This document shows positions 47,193 to 55,240 of a stretch of DNA of 64,000 nucleotides, one piece after another. The notes below the pieces were generated by a model. It ran no database searches. It had not been told where the DNA came from and saw nothing but the letters and a program-made list of their open reading frames with translations. Each line of letters starts with the position of its first letter. The stretch's first letter is position 1. Source of the DNA: UBA9676 sp963741615 (GTDB taxonomy: Bacteria; Actinomycetota; Actinomycetes; Streptosporangiales; Streptosporangiaceae); the NCBI GenBank assembly GCA_963741615.1, contig CAVUIU010000014.1, positions 1 through 64,000 on the forward strand. Reading direction: 5' to 3'. The position numbers and the translations under genes are program-made.

Positions 47193-48086
47193 ATGACGAA
47201 CCCCACTCCCACCAGCCATCAGGCAGTCGGCCCGGCCGCCCCGCCAGCCCCCTCCGCGGCGAACGGGACGCTGATCACCGTCGCGCCCACCGGCGCCGAG
47301 TCACAGAAGTCCGCTGTCCCTGCGCTCCCGGTAACCCTGGACGAGCTGGTCACCACCGCCAAGGAGTGCCAGGCAGCCGGGGCGGCGGTCATTCACGTGC
47401 ACATCCGCGACGATCAGGCGCGGCCCACCCTGGATCTGGCCCGTCTCACCGACACGGTCGCGGCGCTGCGGCAGGGCACCGACCTGATCGTGCAGCTGTC
47501 TACCGGCGGCGCGGTGACCGACAGCTTCCCCAGCAGGCTCGCGGTCCTCGATGCGGCGCCCGACGCCTGCTCGCTCACCTGCGGCACGGTCAACTTCGGC
47601 GATGAGGTGTTCAGCAATCCGTGGCCCTTCATCCGTGACCTGTATGCCCGGACCAGGGAACAGGGTGTCGTGCCGGAGTTCGAGCTCTTCGACCTGGGGC
47701 AGGTGGCCACACTGCACCGGCTGCTCGGCGACCTTGGTGCTCCGCACGGCGGCCATGTCCACTGTGACCTGGTGATGGGGGTGCCCGGTGGGATGCCGGG
47801 CAACGCCGCGACGCTGGTGCAGGCGGTTTCTGCGCTGCCGCCGGGGGCGACGTGGTCGGCAACGGGAATCGGCCGGGCGTCGCTGCCGGTCATGTTCGCG
47901 GCGCTGTCGGCCGGTGGCCATCTGCGGGTAGGGATGGAGGACACGGTGAGCTTCGCGCGCGGCCGGCCAGTCGCAGGCAACGCCGAGCTCGTCGAGCGGG
48001 CAGCGGCCCTGGCCGGGCTGGCCCAGCGCCCGCCCATGCGGCCGGACCAGGCCCGCACCATGCTGGGGGTGAGCGGCCGTCGCTGA
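47193..48086 (+). CDS. BKACE (3-keto-5-aminohexanoate cleavage) family protein
   Basis: A 297-residue DUF849/BKACE enzyme. Zn ligands in AAVIHVHIRDDQ, the EFELFDLGQV strand, HVHCDLVMGVPGGMPG and GIGRASLPVMFAALSAGGHLRVGMEDT are typical. BKACE proteins cleave beta-keto acids with acetyl-CoA, giving acetoacetate and a CoA ester; the substrate varies by subgroup and is unknown here. The lysine-fermentation partners of Kce are not in view. ATG 47193 lies about 14 bases after GGAAGGAGG, a long but usable spacing. Confidence 0.85.
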   Translation: MTNPTPTSHQAVGPAAPPAPSAANGTLITVAPTGAESQKSAVPALPVTLDELVTTAKECQAAGAAVIHVHIRDDQARPTLDLARLTDTVAALRQGTDLIVQLSTGGAVTDSFPSRLAVLDAAPDACSLTCGTVNFGDEVFSNPWPFIRDLYARTREQGVVPEFELFDLGQVATLHRLLGDLGAPHGGHVHCDLVMGVPGGMPGNAATLVQAVSALPPGATWSATGIGRASLPVMFAALSAGGHLRVGMEDTVSFARGRPVAGNAELVERAAALAGLAQRPPMRPDQARTMLGVSGRR

Positions 48087-48093
48087 GAACCCG

Positions 48094-49050
48094 GTGGTCC
48101 TGGCCGAGGTGATCCGGTCGGGTTTCGCCGAATCCCGCCACCGGGGTTCCGTGGTGGTGCTGGGGTCCGGTGGCCACCCAGTGCTCCGCGCGGGCGAGAC
48201 GACAGCGGCAGCCTTCCCTCGTTCTGCCAGCAAACCGATGCAGGCCGCGGGCATGCTGGGCTGCGGGCTCGACCTGGACGGCAAGCTGCTCGCGCTGGCT
48301 GCCGCCAGCCATTCCGGGGAGGCCTTCCACGTCGCCGGGGTCCACGAGATCCTGGCCGGCGCCGGGCTGGCCGAGGACGCCCTGCGCTGCCCGCCCGCGC
48401 TGCCGATCGACGAGCGGGCCCAGCGGCGGATCCTGCGCGAGGGGGGTGGGCCGGACCGGGTCCACATGAACTGCTCCGGCAAGCACGCGGCCATGCTGGC
48501 CACCTGCGCCCACGCGAACTGGCCGGCCTGCAGTTACCTGGATCCCGGTCATCCGCTGCAGCGGGAGATCAGGCGGACGGTGGAGCACCTGTCCGCGGAG
48601 CCGACGGCCGCTGTCGGCGTCGACGGCTGCGGGGCGCCGCTGTTCGCGCTGTCCCTGACCGGTCTGGCCCGGGCTTACGGCACCATGGTGCGGGCCGCGC
48701 CTGGTTCGGCACCGCGCCGCGTCGCCGATGCCATGCGCGCGTACCCGGACTGGACCTCGGGCACGAATCGCCCCGAAAGCGGGCTGATGGAGGCGGTCCC
48801 CGGGTTGCTGCTGAAGTCCGGCGCGGAGGGGGTCCTGGCGTTCGCCCTGCCCGACGGCCGCGCGGCCGCGGTGAAGATCGAGGATGGCGCGGCCCGCGCC
48901 CTGCCGGCGGTGGCCGTCGCGATGCTGCGCTTCCTCGGCGTGGACACCGCGGGCGAGGCCGACGTCGCGGCCCTGGACCGGATAGGCACTGTGCCGGTTC
49001 TGGGGGGTGGCCGGGCAGTCGGGCACATCCGCCCGGTCCTGCCCTCGTGA
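48094..49050 (+). CDS. asparaginase (PF06089-type)
   Basis: A 318-residue member of the asparaginase II/AnsA-like family of actinobacteria and rhizobia: SVVVLGSGGHPVLRAGETTAAAFPRSASKPMQA, AAASHSGEAFHVAGVHEIL, HMNCSGKHAAMLATCAHANW, GVDGCGAPLFALSLTGLARAY and a C-terminal KSGAEGVLAFALPDGRAAAVKIEDGAARA. It should hydrolyse L-asparagine to aspartate and ammonia. GTG 48094 is eight bases after the BKACE stop. Its 3' end runs into a long repeat. Confidence 0.85.
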   Translation: MVLAEVIRSGFAESRHRGSVVVLGSGGHPVLRAGETTAAAFPRSASKPMQAAGMLGCGLDLDGKLLALAAASHSGEAFHVAGVHEILAGAGLAEDALRCPPALPIDERAQRRILREGGGPDRVHMNCSGKHAAMLATCAHANWPACSYLDPGHPLQREIRRTVEHLSAEPTAAVGVDGCGAPLFALSLTGLARAYGTMVRAAPGSAPRRVADAMRAYPDWTSGTNRPESGLMEAVPGLLLKSGAEGVLAFALPDGRAAAVKIEDGAARALPAVAVAMLRFLGVDTAGEADVAALDRIGTVPVLGGGRAVGHIRPVLPS

Positions 49051-49080
49051 CGGATCCCGTGAGTGCCGGGGAAGGAGCCG

Positions 49081-49240
49081 CGGGCTCCGGCTGCGCGCGG
49101 GAAGGGGCCGGTGGCGGGCTCCGGCTGTGCGCGGGGAGGGGGCGATGGCGGGCTCCGGGGCGCGCGGGGAGGGGGCGATGACGGGCTCCGGGGGCGCGCG
49201 GGGAGGGGGCGATGACGGGCTCCGGCTGCGCGAGCAGGGG
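49081..49240. repeat. 33-34 bp minisatellite after the asparaginase gene
   Basis: About 4.7 direct copies opening CGGGCTCCGG and closing GGGGGCGATGA, starting at 49081, 49115, 49149, 49182 and 49216. Units abut with no spacers, so this is a minisatellite and not a CRISPR array. Confidence 0.9.
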
Positions 49241-49395
49241 AGACGTTTCATCCGTGCGCGACTGGCAAGGACGAAGGGGTGGGCAGAGGGCCGACCGCGG
49301 AGCCGCCTGGCTGCTCGGTGGGCCAAAGTGCTTGCTGGGCGGCGGCTGGCCTGGCGCGATCTGCGTTACCTGGCAGGCAGTGCGGTTCCTGAGGT

Positions 49396-49439
49396 GCTAG
49401 CTAGCCGCTTGCAATTGCAAGCATTCTGTGGTCTAATAC
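49396..49439 (+). promoter_or_regulatory. XRE gene operator palindromes and promoter
   Basis: Perfect 16-bp palindrome GCTTGCAATTGCAAGC (49407-49422) and, just upstream, GCTAGCTAGC (49396-49405). TAATAC (49434-49439) is a probable -10 and the TTGCAA arms fall in the -35 zone, so a bound dimer would block RNA polymerase. Autoregulation by the adjacent HTH protein is inference. Confidence 0.6.
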
Positions 49440-49443
49440 ATGT

Positions 49444-50088
49444 GTGAGTCCTGTAATCGTTAGCTCCATCGGGGAGTACATCCGCCAGCAGCGCGAGCAG
49501 GCGAAGATTTCGCTCCGCCAGCTCGCGTCGGCAGCGGGTGTCTCCAACCCCTATCTCAGCCAGATCGAGCGGGGACTGCGCCGGCCCAGCGCCGAGATCT
49601 TGCAACAGATCGCGAAGGGTTTGCGCATTTCCGCCGAGGCACTGTACGTGCAGGCAGGGATCCTGGAGGACCGGCGGCCGGACTCGGGCGTGCGGGCAGC
49701 GGTGCTCGCTGACCCCGAACTCGCCGAGCGACAGAAGCAGGTGCTTCTGGAGATCTACGAGTCGTTCCGGCGGGAAACCGCGCTGAACGCGGAGGCGACC
49801 GCCGATGCGGGCGCCGACGCCGAGGTGGCCGGCCCCGCCCGGGGGCCGTTCCCGGCAGACACGGGAACGGCAACCACCGGCACGAGGAGCACGAGCACGG
49901 CGAGCACCCGCCAAGCCCCGCGCAGCCGGCCTGTCCTGGTAACCGGGCAGGCCGCGGACACGCTGCGCGGAGCGGACGGCGAGCTCAGCGGGACACATCG
50001 CAAGAGCCCCGGCGCCCAAGCGCCGGCGCACAAGGCAAAAAGGCCTGCCCGTCCAGGCCAGGAAGGTGTTAACAATGAACACCATTGA
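49444..50088 (+). CDS. XRE-family HTH transcriptional regulator
   Basis: A 214-residue protein. N-terminal Cro/CI-type HTH (SIGEYIRQQREQAKISLRQLASAAGVSNPYLSQIERGLRRPSAEILQQIAKGL, about 7-60), a helical segment (YVQAGILEDRR, LADPELAERQKQVLLEIYESFRRE) and a long Ala/Thr/Pro-rich disordered tail. GTG 49444 is four bases after the -10-like TAATAC and has no Shine-Dalgarno, so it may be leaderless. The end overlaps the next gene by 14 bp, making an operon. Target genes are unknown beyond the likely self-operator. Confidence 0.85.
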   Translation: MSPVIVSSIGEYIRQQREQAKISLRQLASAAGVSNPYLSQIERGLRRPSAEILQQIAKGLRISAEALYVQAGILEDRRPDSGVRAAVLADPELAERQKQVLLEIYESFRRETALNAEATADAGADAEVAGPARGPFPADTGTATTGTRSTSTASTRQAPRSRPVLVTGQAADTLRGADGELSGTHRKSPGAQAPAHKAKRPARPGQEGVNNEHH

Positions 50089-50416
50089 TGTCAGGATCGA
50101 GATGCGCAAGCTTGCTGCCAGCAAGCCCGTCTACGCCGCGGCAGGAGCCGGGCTGGTCGCCTCGGAGACGCTGCGTGAGCTGCCCACCCGGCTCGCCAAG
50201 TGGCGCGAAGAGGCCTCGGTGAACGCGCTGTCCAGCCGCGCGACCAGCTATGTCACCCACGCCCGCGCACGCGCCGAGCGCGAGTACGACAAGCTGGCCA
50301 AGCGCGGGAAGAAGGTGCTGAACGCACGCAGCACCACCAGCACCAGGGGCGCGCTCAACGGCAAGCAGAGCCAGGCGACCCAGAGCCACACCCGGTCCAC
50401 TGCTGCCAAGGCCTGA
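50075..50416 (+). CDS. basic-tailed helical protein (heparin-binding hemagglutinin-like)
   Basis: A 113-residue protein with a predicted amphipathic helix start (MRKLAASKPVYAAAGAGLVASETLRELPTRLAKWREE), a second helix (THARARAEREYDKLAKRGKKV) and a Ser/Thr/Ala-rich basic tail. The plan resembles actinobacterial HbhA-like proteins encoded after an XRE regulator; similarity is by pattern, not alignment. GGAAGG is eight bases before ATG 50075. Co-transcribed with the regulator and ended by a perfect terminator. Confidence 0.7.
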   Translation: MNTIDVRIEMRKLAASKPVYAAAGAGLVASETLRELPTRLAKWREEASVNALSSRATSYVTHARARAEREYDKLAKRGKKVLNARSTTSTRGALNGKQSQATQSHTRSTAAKA

Positions 50417-50425
50417 CCCCGTAGT

Positions 50426-50460
50426 CTGGATCTAGCGGGGTGATTCCCCGCTAGATCCAG
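50426..50460. terminator. strong terminator hairpin
   Basis: Perfect 15-bp stem CTGGATCTAGCGGGG (50426-50440) / CCCCGCTAGATCCAG (50446-50460) with a 5-nt loop TGATT, ten bases after the stop of the HbhA-like gene. Confidence 0.88.
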
Positions 50461-50579
50461 GCCCGGCCAGCCCCGGGCTGGCCCGATCCGGAACGGGCCC
50501 GGACGCGGATGACCCATTCCGGGCATCCGGCATCATTCGCTCCGTCCCAGACACCGCCAGGACCCGATAATCTAGAGGG

Positions 50580-50915
50580 GTGTTCACGTCCGGAGCCTTG
50601 ACCCCGCTCTTCTGGTTCTTCGAGGCGCTCACTTTCGCGGCCTTCGTCGTCGAGGCGTGGGCCCTCATTGACGTTCTGCGCCGGCCGTCCGGCGCCTTCC
50701 CGGCAGTGGGCAAGCAGACCAAGAAGCTGTGGCTGATCATCCTTGGTGTGGCTGCCGTCGTCGGGCTGGGCAGTATCGTCTACGGCGTGTCGCTGGTCTC
50801 GATCCTGCCGATCGTCGCGTTCGTCGCCGCGGCCATCTACCTCACCGACGTGCGGCCCAAGGTCAAGGAGTTCCGCGGCGGCGGGAGCAGTTCCGGGCCC
50901 TACGGCCCCTGGTAA
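50580..50915 (+). CDS. DUF2516 membrane protein
   Basis: A 111-residue protein with three hydrophobic segments (LFWFFEALTFAAFVVEAWALI; LWLIILGVAAVVGLGSIVYGV; ILPIVAFVAAAIYLTDV), then VRPKVKEFRGGG, typical of DUF2516. Function unknown. TAATCT (50568-50573) ends six bases before GTG 50580, a likely leaderless start. Confidence 0.85.
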   Translation: MFTSGALTPLFWFFEALTFAAFVVEAWALIDVLRRPSGAFPAVGKQTKKLWLIILGVAAVVGLGSIVYGVSLVSILPIVAFVAAAIYLTDVRPKVKEFRGGGSSSGPYGPW

Positions 50916-50959
50916 GCCAGCCGGGTCGGCCCCGGTGATACGCACAGTAGGCTGCCTGC

Positions 50960-51697
50960 ATGAGCGAGGCCTCCTGGCGGACGCACCGCCTAGAACTCGA
51001 TGACCAGACGCTGCGCGACTGGGACGCGGCCGTGCTCGCAGCCGGGCCCGACGGCATCGTCCTTGACCGGTCGGCGTTCTATCCCGGCGGCGGTGGCCAG
51101 CCCCCCGACCATGGCGTTCTGCTCTGGGGCGGGGTCCAGACCCGCATCGTGGATGCCCGCAAGGGTGGCGACGATCTGTACCTGATCCCGGCCGAGGAAG
51201 ACCCGCTCCCGCCGGTCGGCACGGCGGTCCGCGGCGCGGTCGAGGATGAGCGCCGGACCGCCCTGATGCGCACGCACTCGGGCCTGCACGTCCTGTGCGG
51301 CGTGGTGTTCAGGGATTTCGGCGCCCTCGTCACGGGCGGGAACATGGAGCCGCTCACGGCGCGGATGGATTTCAACCTGCCCGAGGTGCCACCCGGTTTC
51401 CGGGAGGCGGTCGAGGCGGCGTGCAACACCGAAGTGGTGGCCGACCGGCGGATCGACGTGCGGGTCCTGCCCAGGGACGAGGCGTTCGCCCTGCCCGACA
51501 TCATCCGGACCGCCACCAACCTGATCCCGCCCGACGTCAAGGACGTGCGCATCGTCGACATCGTCGGCCTGGACCAGCAGGCGGATGGCGGCACACACGT
51601 CGCCTCCACCCGCCAGGTAGGCAGGATCGAGGTCGTCAAGATCGAGAACAAGGGCAAGGGTTTCCGGCGGCTGCGCATCCGCGTCGCGGACGCCTGA
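50960..51697 (+). CDS. alanyl-tRNA editing protein (AlaX type)
   Basis: A 245-residue homologue of the AlaRS editing domain. FYPGGGGQPPDHGVL, MRTHSGLHVLCGVV (HxxxH zinc ligands) and the C-terminal DQQADGGTHVASTRQVGRIEVVKIENKGKGFRRLRI are present. It removes mischarged Ser or Gly from tRNA-Ala in trans. TAGGCT (50948-50953) ends six bases before the ATG with no Shine-Dalgarno, so a leaderless transcript is likely. The stop TGATAA is part of a 25-bp duplication. Confidence 0.9.
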   Translation: MSEASWRTHRLELDDQTLRDWDAAVLAAGPDGIVLDRSAFYPGGGGQPPDHGVLLWGGVQTRIVDARKGGDDLYLIPAEEDPLPPVGTAVRGAVEDERRTALMRTHSGLHVLCGVVFRDFGALVTGGNMEPLTARMDFNLPEVPPGFREAVEAACNTEVVADRRIDVRVLPRDEAFALPDIIRTATNLIPPDVKDVRIVDIVGLDQQADGGTHVASTRQVGRIEVVKIENKGKGFRRLRIRVADA

Positions 51698-51732
51698 TAA
51701 GCCGCTCAAGGCAGGCGCCTGATAACCCGCTC
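51691..51732. repeat. duplication covering the alaX stop codon
   Basis: CGCCTGATAAGCCGCTC (51691-51707) recurs as CGCCTGATAACCCGCTC (51716-51732), a 25-bp period, so the stop codons are copied downstream. Confidence 0.75.
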
Positions 51733-51796
51733 GGCCAGCCAGGGCATGAATCCAGCGCAGGCGCCCGGCCCCCGGGGCGCGGCCGGAACGCGCCCA

Positions 51797-52738
51797 TCAC
51801 AAGGGCAGGAGCAGCAGCGCGACCGGGGCCGCGACCAGCACGGCGGCGGCCGAGCAGATCAGGGCCAGCGCCGGGACGGGCAGCGGCGGTGAGGGCGCAA
51901 GCAGCCGGGCGACCCGGGCCGCGGTCTCCCCGTCCGGCGCCGGAATGGCGGCAAGGGCACCCGAGGGCGCCTGGCCCGCCCCCGACGCACCCACCCGGAG
52001 CAAGGCCGTGGCCAGTTCCCTGGCCGGCCGGTGACGCTGCGCGCGGTCGTCGGCGAGCATCTCGACCAGCAGCGCCACCGTGGTGTGCGCCCGCAGGACG
52101 AGCCGGGAACGCGGGAAGGCCCGGCCCAGCGCGCTGAACGGGAGGACCACCAGGTCGTGCCGCGCACGCAGGTGAGCCCGCTCGTGGGCAAGGACCGCAG
52201 CGAGTTCCGCGGCGTCGAGCAGGGCGAGGGTTCCCGCGCTGACGACGATGCGGGAGCGGAGCCCGGGTACGCAGTACGCGGCCGCGGCCGGGCTGTCCAC
52301 CACGAGCGCTCCCGGCACCTTCGGATCACCGTGGGCGAGCAAGGTGAGCAGGGTCCGGTGCCGCCGCCGGGCCAGCAGGACGGTGGCGGAAGCGGCCAGC
52401 AGTACCCAGCAGAGCAGGGTGAACAGGGCGGCGCCCGCCACGAGAAACGCCAGCCGGGCAGCCGCTACCGCGGCCGCGGCGGTGAATCCCAGTGCGGCGT
52501 CGCGGATGGCATCGGCGGCCCCTGTCAGCACACCCCCCGCGACGCCCCACCTCGCGCGTGCCGCGCCGAGCCCGGCCAGTGCCCCCACCGCGGCCAGGCC
52601 CCAGCTGAGCCCGAGCGCCTGCCAGAGCAGGATCGCCGCCGCCGGCGACCGGTAGGGCCAGCGGGCGGACGCCAGGGCGGCCGCCCCGGGGACGGTACCC
52701 ACCGCGACAGTGGCCAGAAGCAGGACAGGCTGGAACAC
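51797..52738 (-). CDS. M56 family (BlaR1/MecR1-like) membrane metallopeptidase
   Basis: A 313-residue protein with several membrane helices (N-terminal three, one at about 105-125, and one at the C-terminus) and a zinc motif HERAH in AVLAHERAHLRARHDLVVLPF. No extracellular penicillin-binding domain is present. It is directly downstream of a BlaI repressor gene (6 bp), so the pair forms a signal-protease/repressor module; the signal and target are unknown. Confidence 0.87.
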   Translation of the reverse strand: MFQPVLLLATVAVGTVPGAAALASARWPYRSPAAAILLWQALGLSWGLAAVGALAGLGAARARWGVAGGVLTGAADAIRDAALGFTAAAAVAAARLAFLVAGAALFTLLCWVLLAASATVLLARRRHRTLLTLLAHGDPKVPGALVVDSPAAAAYCVPGLRSRIVVSAGTLALLDAAELAAVLAHERAHLRARHDLVVLPFSALGRAFPRSRLVLRAHTTVALLVEMLADDRAQRHRPARELATALLRVGASGAGQAPSGALAAIPAPDGETAARVARLLAPSPPLPVPALALICSAAAVLVAAPVALLLLPL

Positions 52739-52744
52739 AGCTGG

Positions 52745-53110
52745 TCAGTCCCGGGCGATCTTCCCGAGTGATTCCAGCGCCCGGCGCAGCACCTGTGCCT
52801 CGGCGTCAGACACACGGCGGGCGAAACTGGCGAGCGCGGCCGACCTGTCACCCGTTTGATCGAGTGCGTGCATCATGAGTTCGGTGACGTATGCTTCCCG
52901 GTCCGCCGCCGGCCGGTAGCGCCAGGCACGGCCGTCACGCTGACGTCTGGCGAAACCCTTCTTCGCAAGCCGGTCGAGAACCGTCATCACCGTGGTGTGA
53001 GCAAGATCCCGGTCGGTCAGGCGCATCCCCACCTGACGCACGGTCAGGGGCTCAGCGCTCTCCCACAGCACGTCCATGATGGCCCGCTCGAGTTCGCCCA
53101 GTCGCTTCAC
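52745..53110 (-). CDS. BlaI/MecI/CopY family repressor
   Basis: A 121-residue winged-helix repressor: LGELERAIMDVLWESAEPLTVRQVGMRL, then DRDLAHTTVMTVLDRLAKKGFARRQRDGRAWRYRP, and a dimerisation helix. BlaI proteins are inactivated by cleavage through their M56 partner, encoded next. Which genes it controls here is not visible. Confidence 0.9.
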   Translation of the reverse strand: MKRLGELERAIMDVLWESAEPLTVRQVGMRLTDRDLAHTTVMTVLDRLAKKGFARRQRDGRAWRYRPAADREAYVTELMMHALDQTGDRSAALASFARRVSDAEAQVLRRALESLGKIARD

Positions 53111-53246
53111 GGCGCCACTCTATCCCGGCCGCCGGCGCGGGAAGCGGCGGCCCGGTCCCGGCGGCCGGCGCTGACCCGGCGGGCGGGGAAGCTCGAACCG
53201 CGCCATACTCTCCGATAGATGCCCGCCATCGGGAGGTCACGGAGGC

Positions 53247-53768
53247 ATGCGGATCACCCTGGAAGTCGGCGACATCACCGCGCAGCAGGCCGATGCGGTC
53301 GTCAACGCGGCGAATTCTTCGCTGCTCGGCGGCGGTGGGGTGGACGGGGCGATCCACCGTCGTGGCGGCCCGGCGATCCTCGCGGCCTGCCGCGAGCTCC
53401 GGGCGGCCCGCTACCCGGATGGCCTGCCCGCGGGCCAGGCGGTGGCGACCACGGCGGGCGACCTGCCGGCCCGCTGGGTGATCCACACCGTGGGACCGGT
53501 CTACTCCGCCGCTGACGACCGCTCGGCGGTGCTGGCGTCCTGTTACGCCCAGGCGCTGCGGGTCGCGGACGAGCTCGGGGCCAGGACGGTGGCCTTCCCC
53601 GCGGTCTCGGCCGGAATCTACGGGTGGCCGCACGAGGACGCCGCCCGGATCGCGCTGACCACGGTAAGCCAGGCACCCTGCCGGGTCGGGGAGGCCAGGT
53701 TCGTGCTGTTCACCCCCGGCATGCACGCGATCTTCAGCCGCGTGCTCGCCTCCCTGGAACCGGGCTAG
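53247..53768 (+). CDS. macrodomain protein (O-acetyl-ADP-ribose deacetylase type)
   Basis: A 173-residue single macrodomain of MacroD/YmdB type: VGDITAQQADAVVNAANSSLLGGGGVDGAIHRRGG (ADP-ribose loop 1) and FPAVSAGIYGWPHEDAARIAL (loop 2), plus GDLPARWVIHTVGP. It removes ADP-ribose from Asp/Glu or deacetylates O-acetyl-ADP-ribose. No toxin or DarT-like partner is next to it. The ATG at 53247 follows GGAGG closely. Confidence 0.92.
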   Translation: MRITLEVGDITAQQADAVVNAANSSLLGGGGVDGAIHRRGGPAILAACRELRAARYPDGLPAGQAVATTAGDLPARWVIHTVGPVYSAADDRSAVLASCYAQALRVADELGARTVAFPAVSAGIYGWPHEDAARIALTTVSQAPCRVGEARFVLFTPGMHAIFSRVLASLEPG

Positions 53769-53847
53769 CAGCGCCCCCGCCACGGCGGGGCAGACCTCCG
53801 CCGCCTGGTGGCAGACTGGAACGATCAGATTCGGCCCGGGAGGACAG

Positions 53848-54924
53848 GTGCCCGCATCATCGCCACGCTTCCGCAGCGTCCTGGATCAGTTCGCCCCCTA
53901 CCGGCCGGGCCAGCGGGTGGAAAGGCCCGACGGCCGCTCGTTCAAGCTGTCCTCCAACGAGTCCCCGTTCGGCCCCCTCCCCTCGGTGTCGCAGGTCATC
54001 GCGGAGGCATGCGCCGGTATCAACCGTTACCCGGACAATGGCGCGGCCGCGCTGACGGAGGCGATCGCCCGGCGCCACGGCGTCCCGCCCGCGCACATCG
54101 CGGTGGGCTGCGGCTCCGTGGGTGTCACCCAGCAGCTCCTGGAGGCCGCCTGCGAGCCGGGCACCGAGGTGCTGTACGCGTGGCGCTCGTTCGAGGCGTA
54201 CCCGCTGCTGGTCAGGCTGGCGGGCGCGGACGAGGTGCGGGTGCCGATCCAGGACGAAGCACATGAGCTGGCCGCGATGGCGGCGGCCATCACCCCCCGG
54301 ACCAGGGTTATCTTCGTCTGCAACCCGAACAACCCGACCGGCACCGTGGTGCACCGGGCGGAACTCGAGGACTTCCTGGACCGGGTGCCGCCGGACTGCC
54401 TGGTGGTGCTGGACGAGGCCTACGCCGAGTACGTGCGTGACCCGGACGTGCCCGGCGGCCTGCAGCTCTACCGCGACCGCCCGAACACCGCCGTACTGCG
54501 CACCTTCTCCAAGGCGTACGGGCTGGCCGGGCTGCGGGTCGGTTTTCTCGTCGGCCACGAGCCGGTCGCGGAGGCCGCCCGCAAGACGCTGCTGCCGTTC
54601 GCGGTGAACGCGATCGGGCAGGCGGCCGCCATCGCCTCGCTCGCCGCCGAGGCCGAGCTGCTCGCCCGGGTCGATCAGGTGGTGAAGGAGCGGGCCCGGG
54701 TCCGTGACGAACTGCTCGCCCAGGGCTGGTCGGTGCCGCCGACCGAGGCCAACTTCGTCTGGCTGCGGCTGAACGAGGACACCGGGGACTTCGCCGCTGA
54801 CTGTGCCCGCAACGGCATCAGCATCAGGGCGTTCGCCGGTGAGGGCGCCCGCATCTCGATCGGCGACGAGGAGGACAACGAGGCGTTCCTGGCAGTCGCC
54901 CGCGCCTATCCCCGCCGGCACTAG
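53848..54924 (+). CDS. histidinol-phosphate/aromatic aminotransferase (HisC/Pat type)
   Basis: A 358-residue fold-type I PLP enzyme. FKLSSNESPFGPLPSVSQVI, INRYPDNGAAALTEAIA, VFVCNPNNPTGT, VVLDEAYAEYV and the PLP lysine in TFSKAYGLAGLRVGF are HisC hallmarks. It stands outside any his operon, so it may be the second copy (HisC2) or the aromatic aminotransferase Pat. GTG 53848 is three bases after GGGAGGACAG. Confidence 0.87.
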   Translation: MPASSPRFRSVLDQFAPYRPGQRVERPDGRSFKLSSNESPFGPLPSVSQVIAEACAGINRYPDNGAAALTEAIARRHGVPPAHIAVGCGSVGVTQQLLEAACEPGTEVLYAWRSFEAYPLLVRLAGADEVRVPIQDEAHELAAMAAAITPRTRVIFVCNPNNPTGTVVHRAELEDFLDRVPPDCLVVLDEAYAEYVRDPDVPGGLQLYRDRPNTAVLRTFSKAYGLAGLRVGFLVGHEPVAEAARKTLLPFAVNAIGQAAAIASLAAEAELLARVDQVVKERARVRDELLAQGWSVPPTEANFVWLRLNEDTGDFAADCARNGISIRAFAGEGARISIGDEEDNEAFLAVARAYPRRH

Positions 54925-54960
54925 CCCGGCTGGCGGCGCCGGAGTTCGAGCGGGGCCGGC

Positions 54961-55240
54961 TCAGGGGGACGGGCGGTTCTCCAGTTTTTCCGTGACCAGG
55001 CGGTAGAACTGCCGCGGCCGGCCCGGCTGGGGACTCCGGTTCGGCGGCAGCGGCCAGGCCAGGCCCTCCTCCACCAGAGTGTGAAGCAGCCGCCGGGCCG
55101 TACGGGACGTCACGCCCAGCAGCCGACCCGCGGTCTCGGCGTCGACCACGTGCGCGCCGTCGTCGTCGGGGAGCTTGTCGGCGAGCCGGGACAGGGTCTC
55201 CAGGCCCTTCGGCCGGCCTGGGCCGCGGCGGGCAGGCGCG
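54961..55240 (-). pseudogene. displaced winged-HTH domain of the regulator
   Basis: This frame reads GPGRPKGLETLSRLADKLPD, then HVVDAETAGRLLGVTSRTARRL, LHTLVEEGLAWPLPPNR and PGRPRQFYRLVTEKL: a clean HTH domain with no own start. It completes the upstream regulator if one base is added. Confidence 0.75.

Larger units (their letters stand above)
49051..49443. other. 393-bp spacer with minisatellite and regulatory end
   Basis: The first half is the 33-34 bp repeat; the middle (49245-49380) has no recognisable gene; the last 50 bp are the XRE promoter/operator. An open frame of 146 codons crosses it but encodes Arg/Gly-rich repeat without similarity to anything I know. Confidence 0.5.

Noticed and set aside
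49081..49240. Possible CRISPR array
   Set aside because: Units of 33-34 bp abut directly with no unique spacers, and no cas genes are near; it is a minisatellite.
49007..49447. 146-codon frame across the minisatellite
   Set aside because: Encodes Arg/Gly repeats, overlaps the asparaginase end, and has no Shine-Dalgarno or similarity.
53247..53768. DarT/DarG-type toxin-antitoxin locus around the macrodomain
   Set aside because: The macrodomain stands alone; neighbours are BlaI and an aminotransferase, with no ADP-ribosyltransferase.
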